The notes: a model not told the origin generated them from the letters alone. A DNA stretch of 64,000 nucleotides from Sipunculus nudus (GCA_026874595.1 CM049319.1:19889601-19953600), one strand, 5' to 3'; shown: positions 1 to 12,231, counted from the first letter of the stretch. Made by a program: numbers and translations.

Positions 1-399
1 GTGGTAATGGGCAGTCCTGTAGAACCAACTGTGAATGATGTGTCGGAGTATGTGTACTCACTACAACAGGGAATGTCAAAAATACATGAATTTGCGCGGC
101 AAAATATTAAATCCATGTCGGACAAACAGAAAAAGAATTATGATCATCGTGCGGCTTCTGTGTGTTACAAAACAGGTGATGCGGTGTGGCTGTATAACCC
201 TCAGCGCAAGAAAGGACTCACGCCAAAACTACAGTTTTTATGGGATGGACCTTATGTCATTATAAATAGACTCAGTGATGTGGTGTACAGAATTAAGAAA
301 AATCAAAAAGCCACTCCTAAAGTGGTCCATGTTGACAGGCTAAAGCCATATCAAGGTGAAAACAAACCCGATTGGTTCCAGACTGATGCAAAAAATTGA
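1..399 (+). CDS. pol: Partial pol: integrase C-terminal region, Ty3/gypsy type
   Basis: This is the last 132 codons of a retrotransposon polyprotein; the true start lies before the window. Integrase inserts the cDNA copy into the host genome. The N-terminal half is the linker after the catalytic core, rich in Lys and Gln with a YDHRA segment near residue 47. It is followed by a basic beta-strand module with GDAVWLYNP around residues 58-66, DGPYVIINRLSDVVYRI around 82-98, and VVHVDRLKPY around 108-117. The GPY and HVDRLKPY motifs are hallmarks of gypsy integrase C-termini. There is no stop or frameshift in the visible part. The frame closes with TGA at 397-399, followed by untranslated DNA up to the polypurine tract. 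The first codon in the window is GTG, but this is not a start. It cannot be the host gene for anything; the context is wholly retroelement. Confidence 0.9.
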   Translation: MVMGSPVEPTVNDVSEYVYSLQQGMSKIHEFARQNIKSMSDKQKKNYDHRAASVCYKTGDAVWLYNPQRKKGLTPKLQFLWDGPYVIINRLSDVVYRIKKNQKATPKVVHVDRLKPYQGENKPDWFQTDAKN

Positions 400-745
400 A
401 TTTATTATTACGCAGTTTTACTGAGATTGTAATCAGCGTAATATTTACTTGTATTATTATTTTTTTTTATGTTGTTATTCTAGTTTCAGGCGGATGGTTA
501 TATTACAAGAACCACTTGTCATGTTTATTTTCCAAGTGTTCAACTTTTTAAGAGTAAAATATTAGTAAGACTACAGTGGTCACCTCTTGGAGTTCACAGC
601 AATGTTGTTTAGTAAATTCCCCTCAATTAACTTTGAATGTGACTGTAAGTACCTAAGTTTATATTCATTCAAATCTCTGTTATATCATTGTTATATCTCA
701 ATTATAATTTCATTTCTTTGAATGCGAGGACGCATTCCTTCTTTT

Positions 746-758
746 AAGGGGGGAGCAG
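746..758 (+). other. Polypurine tract, plus-strand primer site
   Basis: The run AAGGGGGGAGCAG lies directly against the LTR start (TGTAATG). This is the expected place and composition for the primer of plus-strand DNA synthesis in gypsy elements. Confidence 0.85.
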
Positions 759-1092
759 TGTAATGATTTTATATCTTATAGCAGTGAGGAATCTGTATAC
801 CAGTAGATAATTGAGTGGTCTTAATTGATTACGGCAGGCAGCTGGGAACCCCTGCTGTGAGGTGACAGTGACCAGCTTGTGTGTACTGGTGTCCCCGACT
901 CATAGGGGTCACCCAGAGGATAACAGGCCTGTTGCTGACATGATAGATTAGGGGGCGTGTATGTGTGATATATCCATGTATGCAGGGGTGGGGTCCTCAC
1001 CCGGCAGTGTATCTTTGATTTTTGACCAGTAAAGACCTAGTAGAAAACCAGCAGTGCTTTTCTTCTGTTTGTAAACTCGGTTGCACGTTACA
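759..1092 (+). repeat. 3' LTR of the gypsy element (334 bp)
   Basis: The LTR is bounded by TGTAA at 759 and the inverted TTACA at 1088-1092, right after the polypurine tract. It holds an AGTAAA-like polyadenylation signal near 1027. The 3' boundary rests on the short terminal inverted repeat only, as no second LTR is in the window. Confidence 0.75.
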
Positions 1093-1154
1093 ATACAAAC
1101 ATACAAACACACATGAATGGGAATGAACGCATACCCTCCTGTCACAGGCAATAA

Positions 1155-1551
1155 AGCTGTGTTTCCATGTATCTGCAAAAAACGTATCCGCAAAAGACGT
1201 ACGTAAGTTTCATAGCGCGCAGTCCGCAAAAACTGTTTCCATAGGTACATACGTTTTTCTTGCGGATACCCTTTCACGTGCCTCTTTTGAAACAGCAAGG
1301 ACGACAGGCAGGAAGAAGGTCAATATGTCTCATCACACCTGGCGCCGGGGCACTTTTGGGAAATGTAGGCATTTTTGCCATCCGCAAAACGGATGAATCT
1401 CTCACCGATCCGTTTCGATGCTGTCCGTTTTTGCGGATATGTTTGCGGAGCACGTAAAAACGTACATATGGAAACAGTTCATCTTAAAAAGAGGGATCCG
1501 ATTTTTTGCGTACGAGACGTTCAAGATTTACGGATGAATGGAAACACAGCT
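1155..1551. mobile_element. MITE with AGCTGTGTTTCCAT terminal inverted repeats, TAA target duplication
   Basis: The left end AGCTGTGTTTCCAT (1155) is mirrored by ATGGAAACACAGCT ending at 1551. Both ends are flanked by TAA (1152-1154 and 1552-1554), a 3-bp target duplication of the TWA kind used by PIF/Harbinger transposases. The 397-bp interior has no transposase. It is built of self-complementary pieces around TCCGCAAAA and TTTTGCGGA (1185, 1225, 1261, 1383, 1430), so the whole element can fold. ORFs called across it are by-products. The superfamily assignment is an inference from the 3-bp target site. Confidence 0.75.
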
Positions 1552-3521
1552 TAACAGTCATAAGGGTTTTCTGGTTACAGTATAAAATCAGGGCTATTGT
1601 TAATATTATACTTGAGTGACAGGATACCAATTCAACACTTACCCTTTTCATTTTTAATGGGGATGGCACCAGCAGTTGACTGGATTGGGATTTTCCCTGA
1701 CGGTGCCGCCATCTTTGTGTTATTTGGTGCTCACGTCTGAGGTTCAAGGACTCGGCCAAACAGACACACCAGCACTGTCCAGTTTTAATCTATGACAGAA
1801 GAAATACCTGAAATCAGAAGCAAAAAAAAATCTTATAAATCCTGACACTATTTATTTTTACAATACAAGCAATATCTTTTTCCGCTTATGTGGTATCTTT
1901 ATCAAATTTTCGAGAGTTCTGACTTAGATGGTTTGCTTAAGGTTATTGGGAATTTTTTAAACGTTTAAATAAATACGCAAAATGTTTGACCTCAGAGAAT
2001 GCAGCCAAATGAGTTCCAATTTTGAGTGTGTTTTAGTGAGCCTGTGAACAGCAAATGTGACGTGCATTTTTGCCTATATACCAAAATGCAGCCCCTGCAT
2101 GTGGTTTCTAAATGTTGCCAGGGCAGGATTTGATAAGGGGATAGAAATCCAATAGAAAAGTACTCCGAGGTTAGTCTCAATTTGGGATTCTATCTGCTCA
2201 GGGTTGGTTTTCTTCTGGGAGAAATGTGTTAGGCCCAGCGGAGGCACGGCCTTTGATAAAGCGAGCCTGCTAGATGTTGTTTCTGCGGTCCACTGTAGCT
2301 CACTGAAGTGATATATCCAGTAACTGAGCGGTAGATCACTGGAATAACATTGACCAGAATTATGAATGTGCAAATGATTTGTTTTGTCAAGAATTATGCG
2401 TTACATCTATATATCTAGAGAGGTCTCGTGTTGAGGAATCACTGGATCAATTTTGGGATAGATGCGGTCACTCTGCATCAACTTCTGCCGTGATTCATGA
2501 CAGACGACTGGTATAAGTAAACCTTATTTTCCATGAATAACTTCGGAATTATAAAACTTTACATCAGTTCCCACACTTCTGACATATTTTAATAATTAGC
2601 CATGTATTATAGTATTCCGTCGACAACTAAATATTTTGATGCTTATGACCGGATGACCTTCATTTTGATGGATAACAGCGAGCCATCGCCCGCTCTGTCA
2701 CTGACGGTGTTGTTCTCGTATTATCCACCCAAGTTTACCGCAGCTTGGAATTAACGAGATGTTCCGAAGTCACGCAGAAGGGGGTCTCTTGCGCTGTATA
2801 AATTAGCACCGGGCTTATCAGCGGCATCTCTGTGTGCCTTTGAGCAGCGAGTTTTATGACCCCCATCAGCAACATTCGACACAACCATACTCTCACTTGA
2901 TACTCCAGTCTGTAATCTCCTTGGTATGACAGAGAATTACAGATTAATATACTACAATTTTCTCATCTTGTGTCTTAACAGTCAAGTGCATGGTTGCCAA
3001 GGTGCATGCAGTGCTGCATACTAACTCACTCACTAATGTAGAAACTAAATACTAAGCAAACTGCACTTATGACAAAATATAACACAATTAATAGCTTGCT
3101 CCTGTATGACTTAACAATATCTTGTGTGATATTACACTATGATTGATCAGTGATCACCAGTTGAACATATAATGATCACTCATTTAAATGTATGTATCTC
3201 TCCATGTAAGTTCTGTTATTAATTACAGTGGAGCACAATTAGTACCTAACAGTAATCTTTTGGGTGTCCTCCACAAAACATTTTGTACCTGTTGTTGTAT
3301 GTGTTATCTGGACAGTAGGTACACAGTATACTGCATAAAATATAAACCCTCTTATTTTATATATTTGTGCCAAAGAAACCATGTTCTGCACGCCTGCTGG
3401 AGAAATGAGAAACATGAGAAAGAAACCTATCTCTGTACATGTGTATCTGCTGGGTAATACTCTGTTACAACAATAAGCAGTTTGATCGTTTGATTTGTAC
3501 AGTGGATGAAACCCTGTAAAC
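1552..3521. other. Unassigned stretch, no gene seen
   Basis: This stretch holds only short ORFs without motifs, on both strands (for example 1484-1759 and 2074-2373, minus strand). I see no recognisable repeat, RNA gene or splice-site pattern. A moderately GC-richer patch lies at about 2640-2900 but gives no coding signal I can read. Confidence 0.5.
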
Positions 3522-4669
3522 TGTATCCGCCAAAACAGAGTTTTGCGGATACTATGTTTTCAGCTGCACGCCGCTGCCGCCGCCGCCGCCGCGTAGGTGT
3601 CCGGAGAACTCCTCCGTAACTGCTGGGCGGAATTTTACGAAACCCGGGATTATGTTCGGGTCACATGTGAACTGCTGCGCCCTGATTTTGTTTTGACCTC
3701 TGACCTTTCCTCTGCGCTCTGTGCCCGTTTGTGCGTCTGTTTCCACACATAAACCCACATATCTCGGGAACCGTTTGACGGATCAGAAAATTTTTTTTGC
3801 ACAAATGTAGCCCTTGGAAAGCTTTATAACATACACAAAAAATGGTGGCGCCACCTGCAACCATGTTTGCACAGTGTCCATCTGTTCGTCTGCCTTGTTC
3901 GTCTGCCTTCGTCTGCAGTGATTTGACTAATTCACCTGAAATTTGGCATGCGTATACATCCTGGAGAGCTTTTCTGATTTTATGACAGGTGGCGCCACCT
4001 ACATTCACGTTTACGCTGCAGACATCCAAGCTCATATCTCGGGAACTGTTTGACCGAATGGGCCAAAATTTTGCATGTGTATAGATCTCACATAGCTCTT
4101 TATCATACGCAAAACTGGTGGCGCCACCTGCAGCCATTTTTGCACAGCTCCCGTCTGTTTGTCTGCCATGGGATAAAATCACTCATATCTCGGCAGTGGT
4201 TTGACATATCTGCCTAAAATTTTGCAGGTTTATACATCCCCGACAGCTCTCTTGATTTTATGACAGGTGGCGCCACCTGCATTCTAGTTTATGCAGCAGA
4301 CATCCAAGCTCATATCTTGGGAACCATTTGACTGATTGGGCCAAAGTTTTGCATGTGTATAGTTCTCACATAGCTCTTTATCATACGCAAAACTGGTGGC
4401 GCCACCTTCAACCATTTTTGCACAGCGTCCAACTGTTTGTCTGCCACGGGCTAAAATCACTCATAAACATATAGTGGTTTGACTTATCTGCCTCAAATTT
4501 TGCATATGTATACAACTTGGACGGCTTTCTGGATTTTGTGGTAGGTGGCGCAACCTACATAAATTTGGCTGCAGACATCCATGCTAATATGCAACACTTC
4601 ACTCTATTTCCCCTTGCCACTCAATCCATGCCTCACTTCACCCGTTCCACTCTGATTTAGGCGGATACA
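3522..4669. mobile_element. Satellite-bearing element with TGTATCCGCC ends
   Basis: TGTATCCGCC at 3522 is mirrored by GGCGGATACA ending at 4669. The match continues inward for about 20 bp with small gaps (CAGAGT on both sides). A second inverted copy of the motif (TTTGCGGATAC, about 3541) makes a hairpin at the left end. The interior is a tandem satellite. No target duplication is visible, so the transposon reading is tentative. A short (CCG)n run lies near 3574-3592. Confidence 0.55.
3780..4600. repeat. Tandem repeat, unit about 277 bp, carrying the palindrome GGTGGCGCCACC
   Basis: About three units are visible, each made of two half-units of roughly 130-147 bp. The perfect 12-bp palindrome GGTGGCGCCACC occurs at about 3844, 3991, 4118, 4267 and 4395, with a decayed copy near 4545. 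Text around it alternates between 'CATATCTCGGGAACNGTTTG' and 'TTTTTGCACAG' modules. The minus-strand ORF of 173 codons across it is a by-product of the repeat. Confidence 0.85.
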
Positions 4670-4841
4670 CGTAGTCGCTTGTCGACTACCCGTATTCTAG
4701 TTATTTCATGGCTTCCCCATACCCTGCCTCGCTGTGCAATCAGGGTAACTGGAGTGAAGCTGCACTGTTGGTAATCATCATTGCATGGTTCACTGGACAG
4801 AAACCTGTGTCCATTGATTTTGAATTATGTCACCTGAACTG

Positions 4842-5393
4842 ACTAACATTATATTACATGAGGCATTTTGTCTAACTAAATTAAACTAATTGTCATACAT
4901 TTTTAGATGGCACTATATATTTATATATAAACCTTTATAATCACATAAAATCACATAAAATCAACACTTAATGAGTGGTTTTATCCATCATGATTAAAAA
5001 GGATGGAAGATGATGAAAAACATACACAATGCAAAATGTTCACCTTTATCTGTCCACAGTTATCTTGGTTACCATGGTTATCATCAGATGGGTTGCTATA
5101 GGGAGATTAAGTACCAGCCAATCAGAACTGAGATTGTCTGGGTATCTGCCTCTCATATATAAAATAAAAGATGGTATTCTATACTATATAATATTTTTTT
5201 AACCCTTGCCTACTGTTATGACAAATTCAGCACAGATGCTAAATAACAATACTCAATGCATGAGCTCAAAAAGTAAAGCAAAGACCTGAACGGACTTACA
5301 TTGAACTGCATGAGGCATATTGTCGAACTAAAGTAAACTTATAGTCATACATTTTAAGATGGCACTATATATCAATATATAAACATTTATATT
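4842..5393 (+). repeat. Direct repeat pair of about 95 bp, 455 bp apart
   Basis: Segments 4842-4940 and 5298-5393 share a run beginning ATGAGGCAT and ending ATGGCACTATATAT, at roughly 85-90% identity by eye. The DNA between them (about 360 bp) has no coding signal. This could be a tandem duplication remnant or short terminal direct repeats. Confidence 0.6.
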
Positions 5394-5592
5394 TGCAAAT
5401 AAGATGGAACAGAATATTTTTAAGCAGAAATAAAGCTGTAAATTTATTAGTTTTATATATTCTCGCATGAAATCTGAAAGTTTCTTCCGGAAGAAATGGA
5501 GGAAACTATTTCTTCTGAGCAAAAAGTTTCCGGAATTTTTCAAGGAAGGAATCTTTTCTTGGAAGAAATTGCCAACCTTGTATCTGCTAGTG

Positions 5593-5654
5593 CCAGATCG
5601 GCCCTCTGACATTACAGCCAGGACCCTAACCGAGTCGTGTTTGTCACTGCTATA
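5593..5654 (-). mobile_element. 62-bp micro-insertion with a 12-bp target duplication
   Basis: TATCTGCTAGTG stands at 5581-5592 and again at 5655-5666, flanking 62 bp. Read on the minus strand, those 62 bp join the left end (GTGACAAACACGACTC) and the right end (CAGAGGGCCGATCTGG) of the longer elements at 31938-32345 and 47983-48565, with the middle missing. It is therefore an internally deleted member of that family. Confidence 0.75.
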
Positions 5655-5967
5655 TATCTGCTAGTGTGTTTGGAGGTCATTCAAAAATTAGCTCAAATGT
5701 CATTCGAATGATAGTTGATCCAATTGTGACAAAGAAGGAAACCAAGGGATGATGTATACATTATAAATAAAATATGTCCAAGGACTGAGTCTTTTTTCCA
5801 CAATAAAATTGTTTTAGTCTAAAATTTTTGCCCTTGATCTTCACAAGTTGTGAACAATATCCCAGGAATGAGATTTGGGAAAAGAGAAAATATTTTTCTA
5901 TATAAGGATACAACACTTTTTTCACTTGTTTATTTATAATAATAATAAATAATAGTTTATTTTTAAA

Positions 5968-6700
5968 TAATTGTAATCATATGACCCATGGGTCTCAACG
6001 CTCAGCTGAATTTGTCTTAAAGGACAGGTTTATGAGCTTTTTATAAAATATGGGTCTTGTGATCAGTTTGAAGCCCACATGCCTACCTAAACTGAAGTTA
6101 TAATCCATAAGCTAACTTTTGAATAGATGGGCCCTGTGAACTTGGCCTAGTGCCTCCAAAATCATTATGAACTTCCTCTTTTGGCAGTTGCACCACACGG
6201 AAGACGGATGGTCTGGGATGAAAAGTTTGCCTTAGCCTTATATGCATCCAAAATCTTGTGAAAAGAAGTGGGACCTTATGACCTCAAACCAAAAGGGTTC
6301 TTAAATTACTTGGTCATATATATGTTAAATTTGTTTGAAAACAATGTGTCAATTGAAACTGGAGTTATCATCTTGAAACAAATATGTGGACAGATGGCCC
6401 CTGTAACCTTGCCCTTTGACACCCCGAAATCAATCATGCTCTTCGCTTAAGTTAATAGCAGGTCAGTTATATGTGCAAGATTCAAGGTTTTGGATGAAAA
6501 GTTTGGCTTTGGATGAATCCACTATCTTTCTAAATATGTGGGTCCTGTGACTTCATGACCCAAAAATCGTTCTTGCTTTAAGAGGTGAATATAAATGTCC
6601 AGTTTGAAAGCCATATGTCAATCCAAACTTAGAGTTATCATCAGAAAACAAAATTGACAGACATACAGACAAACAGACAGAGGAACAGGGTAATTAATAT
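5968..6700 (+). repeat. Old dispersed repeat, 'CCCATGGGTC...CTCAGCTGA' type
   Basis: It opens with ATGACCCATGGGTC and a nearby CTCAGCTGA. Sub-blocks such as 'GGGCCCTGTGAAC' and 'GTTATCATCTTGAAAC' repeat at loose intervals of about 200-290 bp (for example 6130/6397 and 6366/6624). It closes with a run of GACAGACATACAGACA-like text at 6655. Repeats of this style are abundant in bivalve genomes; the assignment is by recognition only. There is no coding capacity. Confidence 0.55.
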
Positions 6701-7809
6701 AGGGCATCAACTTATTCAAGCCAGGCCCTAATTTACACAACAAGGTTTCAGGACACAGATGAAACCACTGCTGTAAACAGTAAACATTCATCTGAACACT
6801 GTTCATCCAAAAAATTGTTTATCTGTAATTAAATCTTGAGAACCAAAATTTTGCCCGTTTATCCAATTTTTAAAATCAAACTCTGGGCATCTGAAATAAT
6901 ATTTATTGCATCAGAAGAAGAGCTTGTCACATGTATATTCACTCCCAGTCCCGACTAATTAGTCAATGCATCACCGGTTGCAGAGCAGCAGCTGTGACAA
7001 CACATGATCAGCCAAGTTGTACACATGCAGCAAACCTTTTACTTGGACTCATTTGAGCAGTTGCAGTTGTGAGAAAGACCACTGACCTGGTCCCCTAAAT
7101 TCATCACAAGAAAATATCATTACAAACGCTTAGGTCAGCGCACCAGTTAGGTGTCACCTGACAGTTGTCTGCTGTCCAGAAGCAGGATGATGTTTGTGTC
7201 TGCACAGCTGAGGGACTATGTTCCTGAGTGTAGAATGTCACCTTCTGAGGAAGGCAACAAAGATACCTCTGTAACACACTTCAGGATGGATATTGCAACT
7301 GCCAACAGACTGGTAATGGGGCGATGTGTGTCTACCATGAGTGCATCCTGTAACAGACTAGGACGATACACACAAAACCATACTATAGTGTCATTAAATA
7401 TTGTTGTGCGGGGGCATATTCAGGTACTTCATGCTGGAAGAACCAGGTGACATCAGCTGTGAGAGACACTTCTTCAGTAATCCTACAGAGGAAGCTGTGA
7501 GCCTCTCTTTCAGTGCTTTCTGGACTTTGCCTTAAGGGGCAAGCGCATGCTTCAGTGAGGAACTGTGTGGATTGGTAGCTTGAGGTGCCGGCTAATCCCT
7601 GTGTATGTAATATGTATACAGTGAGGGCAGACTGAGCTAAAAACTGACATTCTGATGTCAAGTGTGCGCATCGATCATTTGATCCAGAAAGGAGTAAGCA
7701 AGTGAACTTTCATGAGCTGTGAACACAAAGGAGTAAACAGGACTTTGTGATTGTGTATGATTATGCGGACTATTGTGATCATCCATATATAACTAGATAT
7801 TTCTTGGCA
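6701..7809. other. Unassigned stretch with one unrecognised ORF
   Basis: A plus-strand open frame of 99 codons (7151-7450, first codon GTG) lies in a patch of near-balanced base composition that stands out from the AT-rich surroundings. I recognise no domain, signal peptide or membrane segment, and a minus-strand frame overlaps its end. It may be a decayed exon or chance. Nothing else is seen here. Confidence 0.3.
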
Positions 7810-8756
7810 CCGCAGGTGCCATAGTATCCCCAGACAATTAATCCCCCCCCCCCCCCCTTTAAGAATAGGCCCCCCATCTTCAGCAACAATTAATATCAGA
7901 CCACACTCATAGAAAAGGTCATTCTCATAGAAAAGGTCATGATCCATATTTCAATATACATCATCCCCTAACCCATGTCTATGTATATGCAAGAAATCTG
8001 TCCATTATCTTTTTACTTATAATGCTCACAATACTGTTAAGTTGCAATGATGGGGTATTAAACGGCACGAAAACAAGTAAAAGAATAACAGGTGGCACCA
8101 CCTGTTTCCCGTACATGACAACACTATCCAAGATCTTTGGTCAAGTTGATTTTTGGACCAATGCATGCATCCCTTATTGAGAAATTAATGATTTTGTGTG
8201 ATTTTCACCATATATGGCAATATTCAAGGTCAAGGCCACTCTCATAGGAAAGGTCATGACCCCAATTTAAATAAACATCATCCCATAACCCATATCTATG
8301 TATTTGCATAATATGAAAGAAATCTGTCCATTAGTTTTTGACTTATAATGCTCACAGTACTGTCAAGTAGCAATTTTGAGGATATTAAACGGCATGAAAA
8401 CAAGTAAAGAATAATAGGTGGCGCCACCAGTTTCTGGAACATGACAACCCTATCCATGATCTTCGATCAACTTGATTTTGGGATCAATCCATGCAAGTTT
8501 TCTTGAGATATTTAAGAATTTGTGTGATTTTCCCCAAAATTGAACCTATTCAAGGTCAAGGTCACTCTCCTAGTTGAGGTCATGACCTCATTTTAAATAG
8601 GCGTCGTCCTCATATCTATACATATACCAAGTTTGGTAAAGATCCGTGAAATATTTTTTGAGTTATTGTGTCCAAAAGAAATCTCTGCGGCGGCGGCGCG
8701 ACCGTGCCTAAACCATAGTATCTCCAGACTATGTCTGGCGATACAATTAATCAATG
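7810..8756. repeat. Tandem repeat, unit about 326 bp, with matching end motifs
   Basis: Blocks recur at 326-bp spacing: ACATGACAAC at 8113 and 8439; the GGTCATGACC block at about 7930, 8250 and 8576. The palindrome GGTGGCGCCACC seen at 3.8-4.5 kb also occurs here at about 8417, and as GGTGGCACCACC at 8091. Both ends carry CCATAGTATC(C/T)CCAGAC (7819 and 8714). The right copy extends into a hairpin at 8718-8744, with arms GTATCTCCAGAC and GTCTGGCGATAC. A run of 15 C lies at 7843-7857. Confidence 0.65.
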
Positions 8757-10179
8757 CTTGTCTGCTTATACAAGTTTTGGCACACACAATTTTTCAAGTC
8801 TGTTTTTTTTAAGGTCAGTCATGTAATCAATGACAAAGATCTGATTTTAAAAAAAAAATATAATAGGCTGTTGCTTTAGGTCCGGATCCAGAAACCGATC
8901 ATACAGGCTAAAATTCTGGCACTTCCTACAGGCATGCGCAGACACTGCAGACACTGATACATCTGTGGCAGCTTTTTCTCTGGTACTTCCTGGCGGACTT
9001 ACCAGAACATTTGCTATTTGTCCAGCATTTAATGTGTCTAATATATACTTTATTTCATTTTAATTGTAGCACTACATGCAGGACTCTCGACAACTTTGAA
9101 AATATGTATAGACCCGAAGATTCGCAAAATTACCATAGAATTTTAAGAACATGTGACAGAAAGTGAACTACTGGATTTTGTATTGATTATGACCCAAACA
9201 AGTTTAAATTATTTATACTCTCAGAATACTGTTTAAACAAAAGGTCTATATAAATATATGTCCATTGTTTATGAGTTTGCAATGAAATTCATATTATTGT
9301 TTAATGAAAATACAATTATTGTGCTGGTTTAACATGTTGAGAAATTATTGATAATTGTTTAATATATGTGTTTAATGAATAAGCCTGTAACTTTCAAATA
9401 TACATAAACCTCACACAGAGTTTTACTCTGGATGTAGATTGTGTCAACTTTAGCCCTAGCTTCCGGGTTCTCTCCTTACACTACGCTGTCAGAGAGTCCT
9501 AGAAGATCCATTGAGAAAACTGGAGCCATTCCACTTGACAATAAAATTCTGAAATTTCTGCAAAAAATGTTGTTTAGATCATGAAACAAAGATATTATTT
9601 ATCAAATGCATATGTAACATGTACCACTTCGACAATGTTTTCCACTTTAAATGTCGATTAGAAGAATATTGTCCTTATAAGCGGTGATAAGCAGCCAAAG
9701 TTGTCGGCTCTGGGCTCCCCCCAGCCACAGTAGGCCAGAAGCGGCAAACTTGTTACAATGTATCAACTGCAGATGGTGTGGCTCTGCGAGCAAAGGTCAC
9801 GCAGGTCATAGTTTCAGATTCTAAGACAATTTCAAGCACCAGGGTTGCAAAATTTTAAAAGTAAATCTTGTTTTCATAATTAAACACAATATTTAGCTAA
9901 GTTTCTTGGTTATTCGAATAAAGTACTATTTCTGCCTTAGATTAATTAAGTTTCCCTGTCATATATGCAATATATGATTTTAAACAATTTTTTTCCTGAC
10001 AAGGATTTAAGTTCTCCGGTTTTCTTGAAGCTTTTAATGCGGCGGTATCAAGGATCCATACACCCCATATAATGCAGTTATGTCAATTTCAGAAGAAAAA
10101 GGTTGACCTGTATGGTATGTACGTATAGTCGTATGTACTTACAGATCTTCACTTAACTGGGTAAGTGTGAACCAGAAAG
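8757..10179. other. Unassigned stretch, no gene seen
   Basis: AT-rich DNA with only short ORFs. I see no repeats with clear boundaries, no RNA gene and no coding signal. Confidence 0.5.
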
Positions 10180-10441
10180 GGTTGGGCTAGTCATCTGATC
10201 TGACCAAATTTGACAGGATTTGACTCGATTTTTCAAAGCACTCTAGTATTATTTTTTTGGTGTTTAACACTATTATGTGCAAAAAATAAGGATTGATTAT
10301 GAAGTATGATGTACACCAAAATAAGTTTGAATTATTGTTTACTAGTTTTAGTGTCCTAGATAAACAAAAGATAAAAAAGAAATACAGTGCATTTAAATCA
10401 ATTAAATTCAGTCAATTTTTTTTTCTGTGAAACTAAAACTT

Positions 10442-10910
10442 GTTAACAATAATTTAAACTGATTTCTGCCCAACTGTTAGGTACAGTAACAGTGTTAAAG
10501 AATTAAAATCAAATAGAGTGCATTAAAATTAAGTCAAATTCGGTCAGTGTTTTTTCTTTCATAAAAAACAGGAGGGTCATGATTCATGGAACCTAGTTTA
10601 CATCATAAGATAAAAGTATTTATATTGTCATCAGAAAAATTATAGATATGGTTACCTAGTCACTGAATCATTTAAATCAATCAAAACAAATATGTAATAT
10701 AAAATAAGCTGTTGTTTTATATCTTAGGACAGCAAAATTTGTTAACTATGATTTAAACTTATTTCTTCCCAATTGTTAGTCACAGTAACTGTTAATGAAA
10801 TTAAAAAAAACTACAGTACATTTAAATCAAATCAAATTTGGACAATGTTTCTTGCTGTTGCAAAAATACATGAGGGTCATGATTAACAAACCTAGTATAT
10901 ACTATTTCAT
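10442..10910 (+). repeat. Two diverged tandem units, period about 299 bp
   Basis: The run GTTAAC(A/T)AT(A/G)ATTTAAACT recurs at 10442 and 10741. The later block ending GAGGGTCATGATT recurs at about 10573 and 10872. Confidence 0.65.
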
Positions 10911-12231
10911 CCTTATTATAATCACATAACAGTGTTATATACAAAAAATAATACTTGAGTGCAATAAAAATCAGGTCAAATTCAGTTCATCCTCATTTAA
11001 AACAAGGGACCTATGGGTCACGTCGCTCAGCTGTTATATATGATAAAAAATATGATTTAGAAATGAGGCACATGCTGGTTTTGTGTGGTAATAAATATAA
11101 GCTGTATTATGAGTTGTTGTTGTTTAGCTTATGTATGATTTTGATAGTACCTTTGGAGACAGGGAAGAGGATTGATTACATTTATTTTATTAACAAAAGG
11201 AGTACTATTGTCACATAGATTTTGACTTGGCCTTTTAACTTATAAGCAGAACATATAATATAAGAGTTTAACTATTTATTAAAAAAAATTACAAATATTG
11301 TCCCAAATATAATTTTTATTAAAAATAATAAGAGAAACGTATGATTTTTAAAATGAATGATTATTAAAATAATATTAAAGAATATATTCATGAATGCATT
11401 CATGAATACATTTTGAAAGTATTTGCACTGGTATTCATATACTTTCATTTTTACCTGAATTCCCATTCTTTATGCAAGAAATTTTATAATGGAGTACATA
11501 TTCATATTTGTATTTAAAGACAATTGCAAAGTATTCGCACCATGTCTGGTATTTATTCAGTTTTCACCAAACAATGATGTTGAGAATCCATAATATACAA
11601 AATTCACACATTTAAATAATGATCATAAGTACCTGGTTTTATGACTTTTATTTATATTAAAAAAAAAATAAATGTAATGTATTCATTTTGGACTAATTTC
11701 ACATCAATGTACACACTAGACACAGTAAGAATCTAGATTAATATTATCAACTGCATCTTTGTCTATCATTAATTTCCTTCATATGATCCCTAATGATTAG
11801 TAATGAATAATATGATTAACTTTTTTATCATTAAAACTGAACTGAAAAATACCATAGGTGACTGCATGGTGTTATCTGGAATACGTGACATTCTATCCAT
11901 CGATACAAGATTCTTATATCATCATTAACTGCAAGTTAATTTCCTGTTATCATAAACTAACAAATTCCTTTTTCTATTTTTCTTTAATTTGTTATTAAAA
12001 ACAAATAAAAAATTATTAATTTATTGTTTATTGTTATGGTGTTAGTTAAAACTACTAGATGAGTTGGGTTGGACAGCTGGATCAACTGTGGCTGGCCATA
12101 AGCTGCCTGGTTGCCCCAGTGTAAGCCTCGCCTCAAGCATGCATAATTTGCTGAAAGTTCAACAAGGTCAACATACAGGTGACTCAAGAGGGCTGGAGAG
12201 AGCCAAGGTCTGACATGGTCTCATAAAAACA

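Larger units (their letters stand above)
1..1092 (+). mobile_element. 3' end of a Ty3/gypsy LTR retrotransposon, cut by the window edge
   Basis: The window opens inside pol. An open frame encoding the integrase C-terminus ends at 399. About 350 bp of untranslated DNA follows, then a purine run (746-758) directly abutting an LTR that starts TGTAATG at 759 and ends GTTACA at 1092. Integrase is the last pol domain before the LTR, which is the ordinary gypsy order, unlike the element at 37.6-42.6 kb. The surviving coding part is uninterrupted, so this copy may be young. The 5' part and 5' LTR lie outside the window, so neither the target duplication nor completeness can be judged. Confidence 0.9.

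Noticed and set aside
759-1092. The LTR at 759 as the same family as 24063
   Set aside because: The sequences do not align and the tips differ (TGTAATG against TGTTAC); they are two gypsy lineages.
3661-4182. 173-codon minus-strand ORF
   Set aside because: It lies in the 277-bp satellite and has internal repeats matching the DNA unit.
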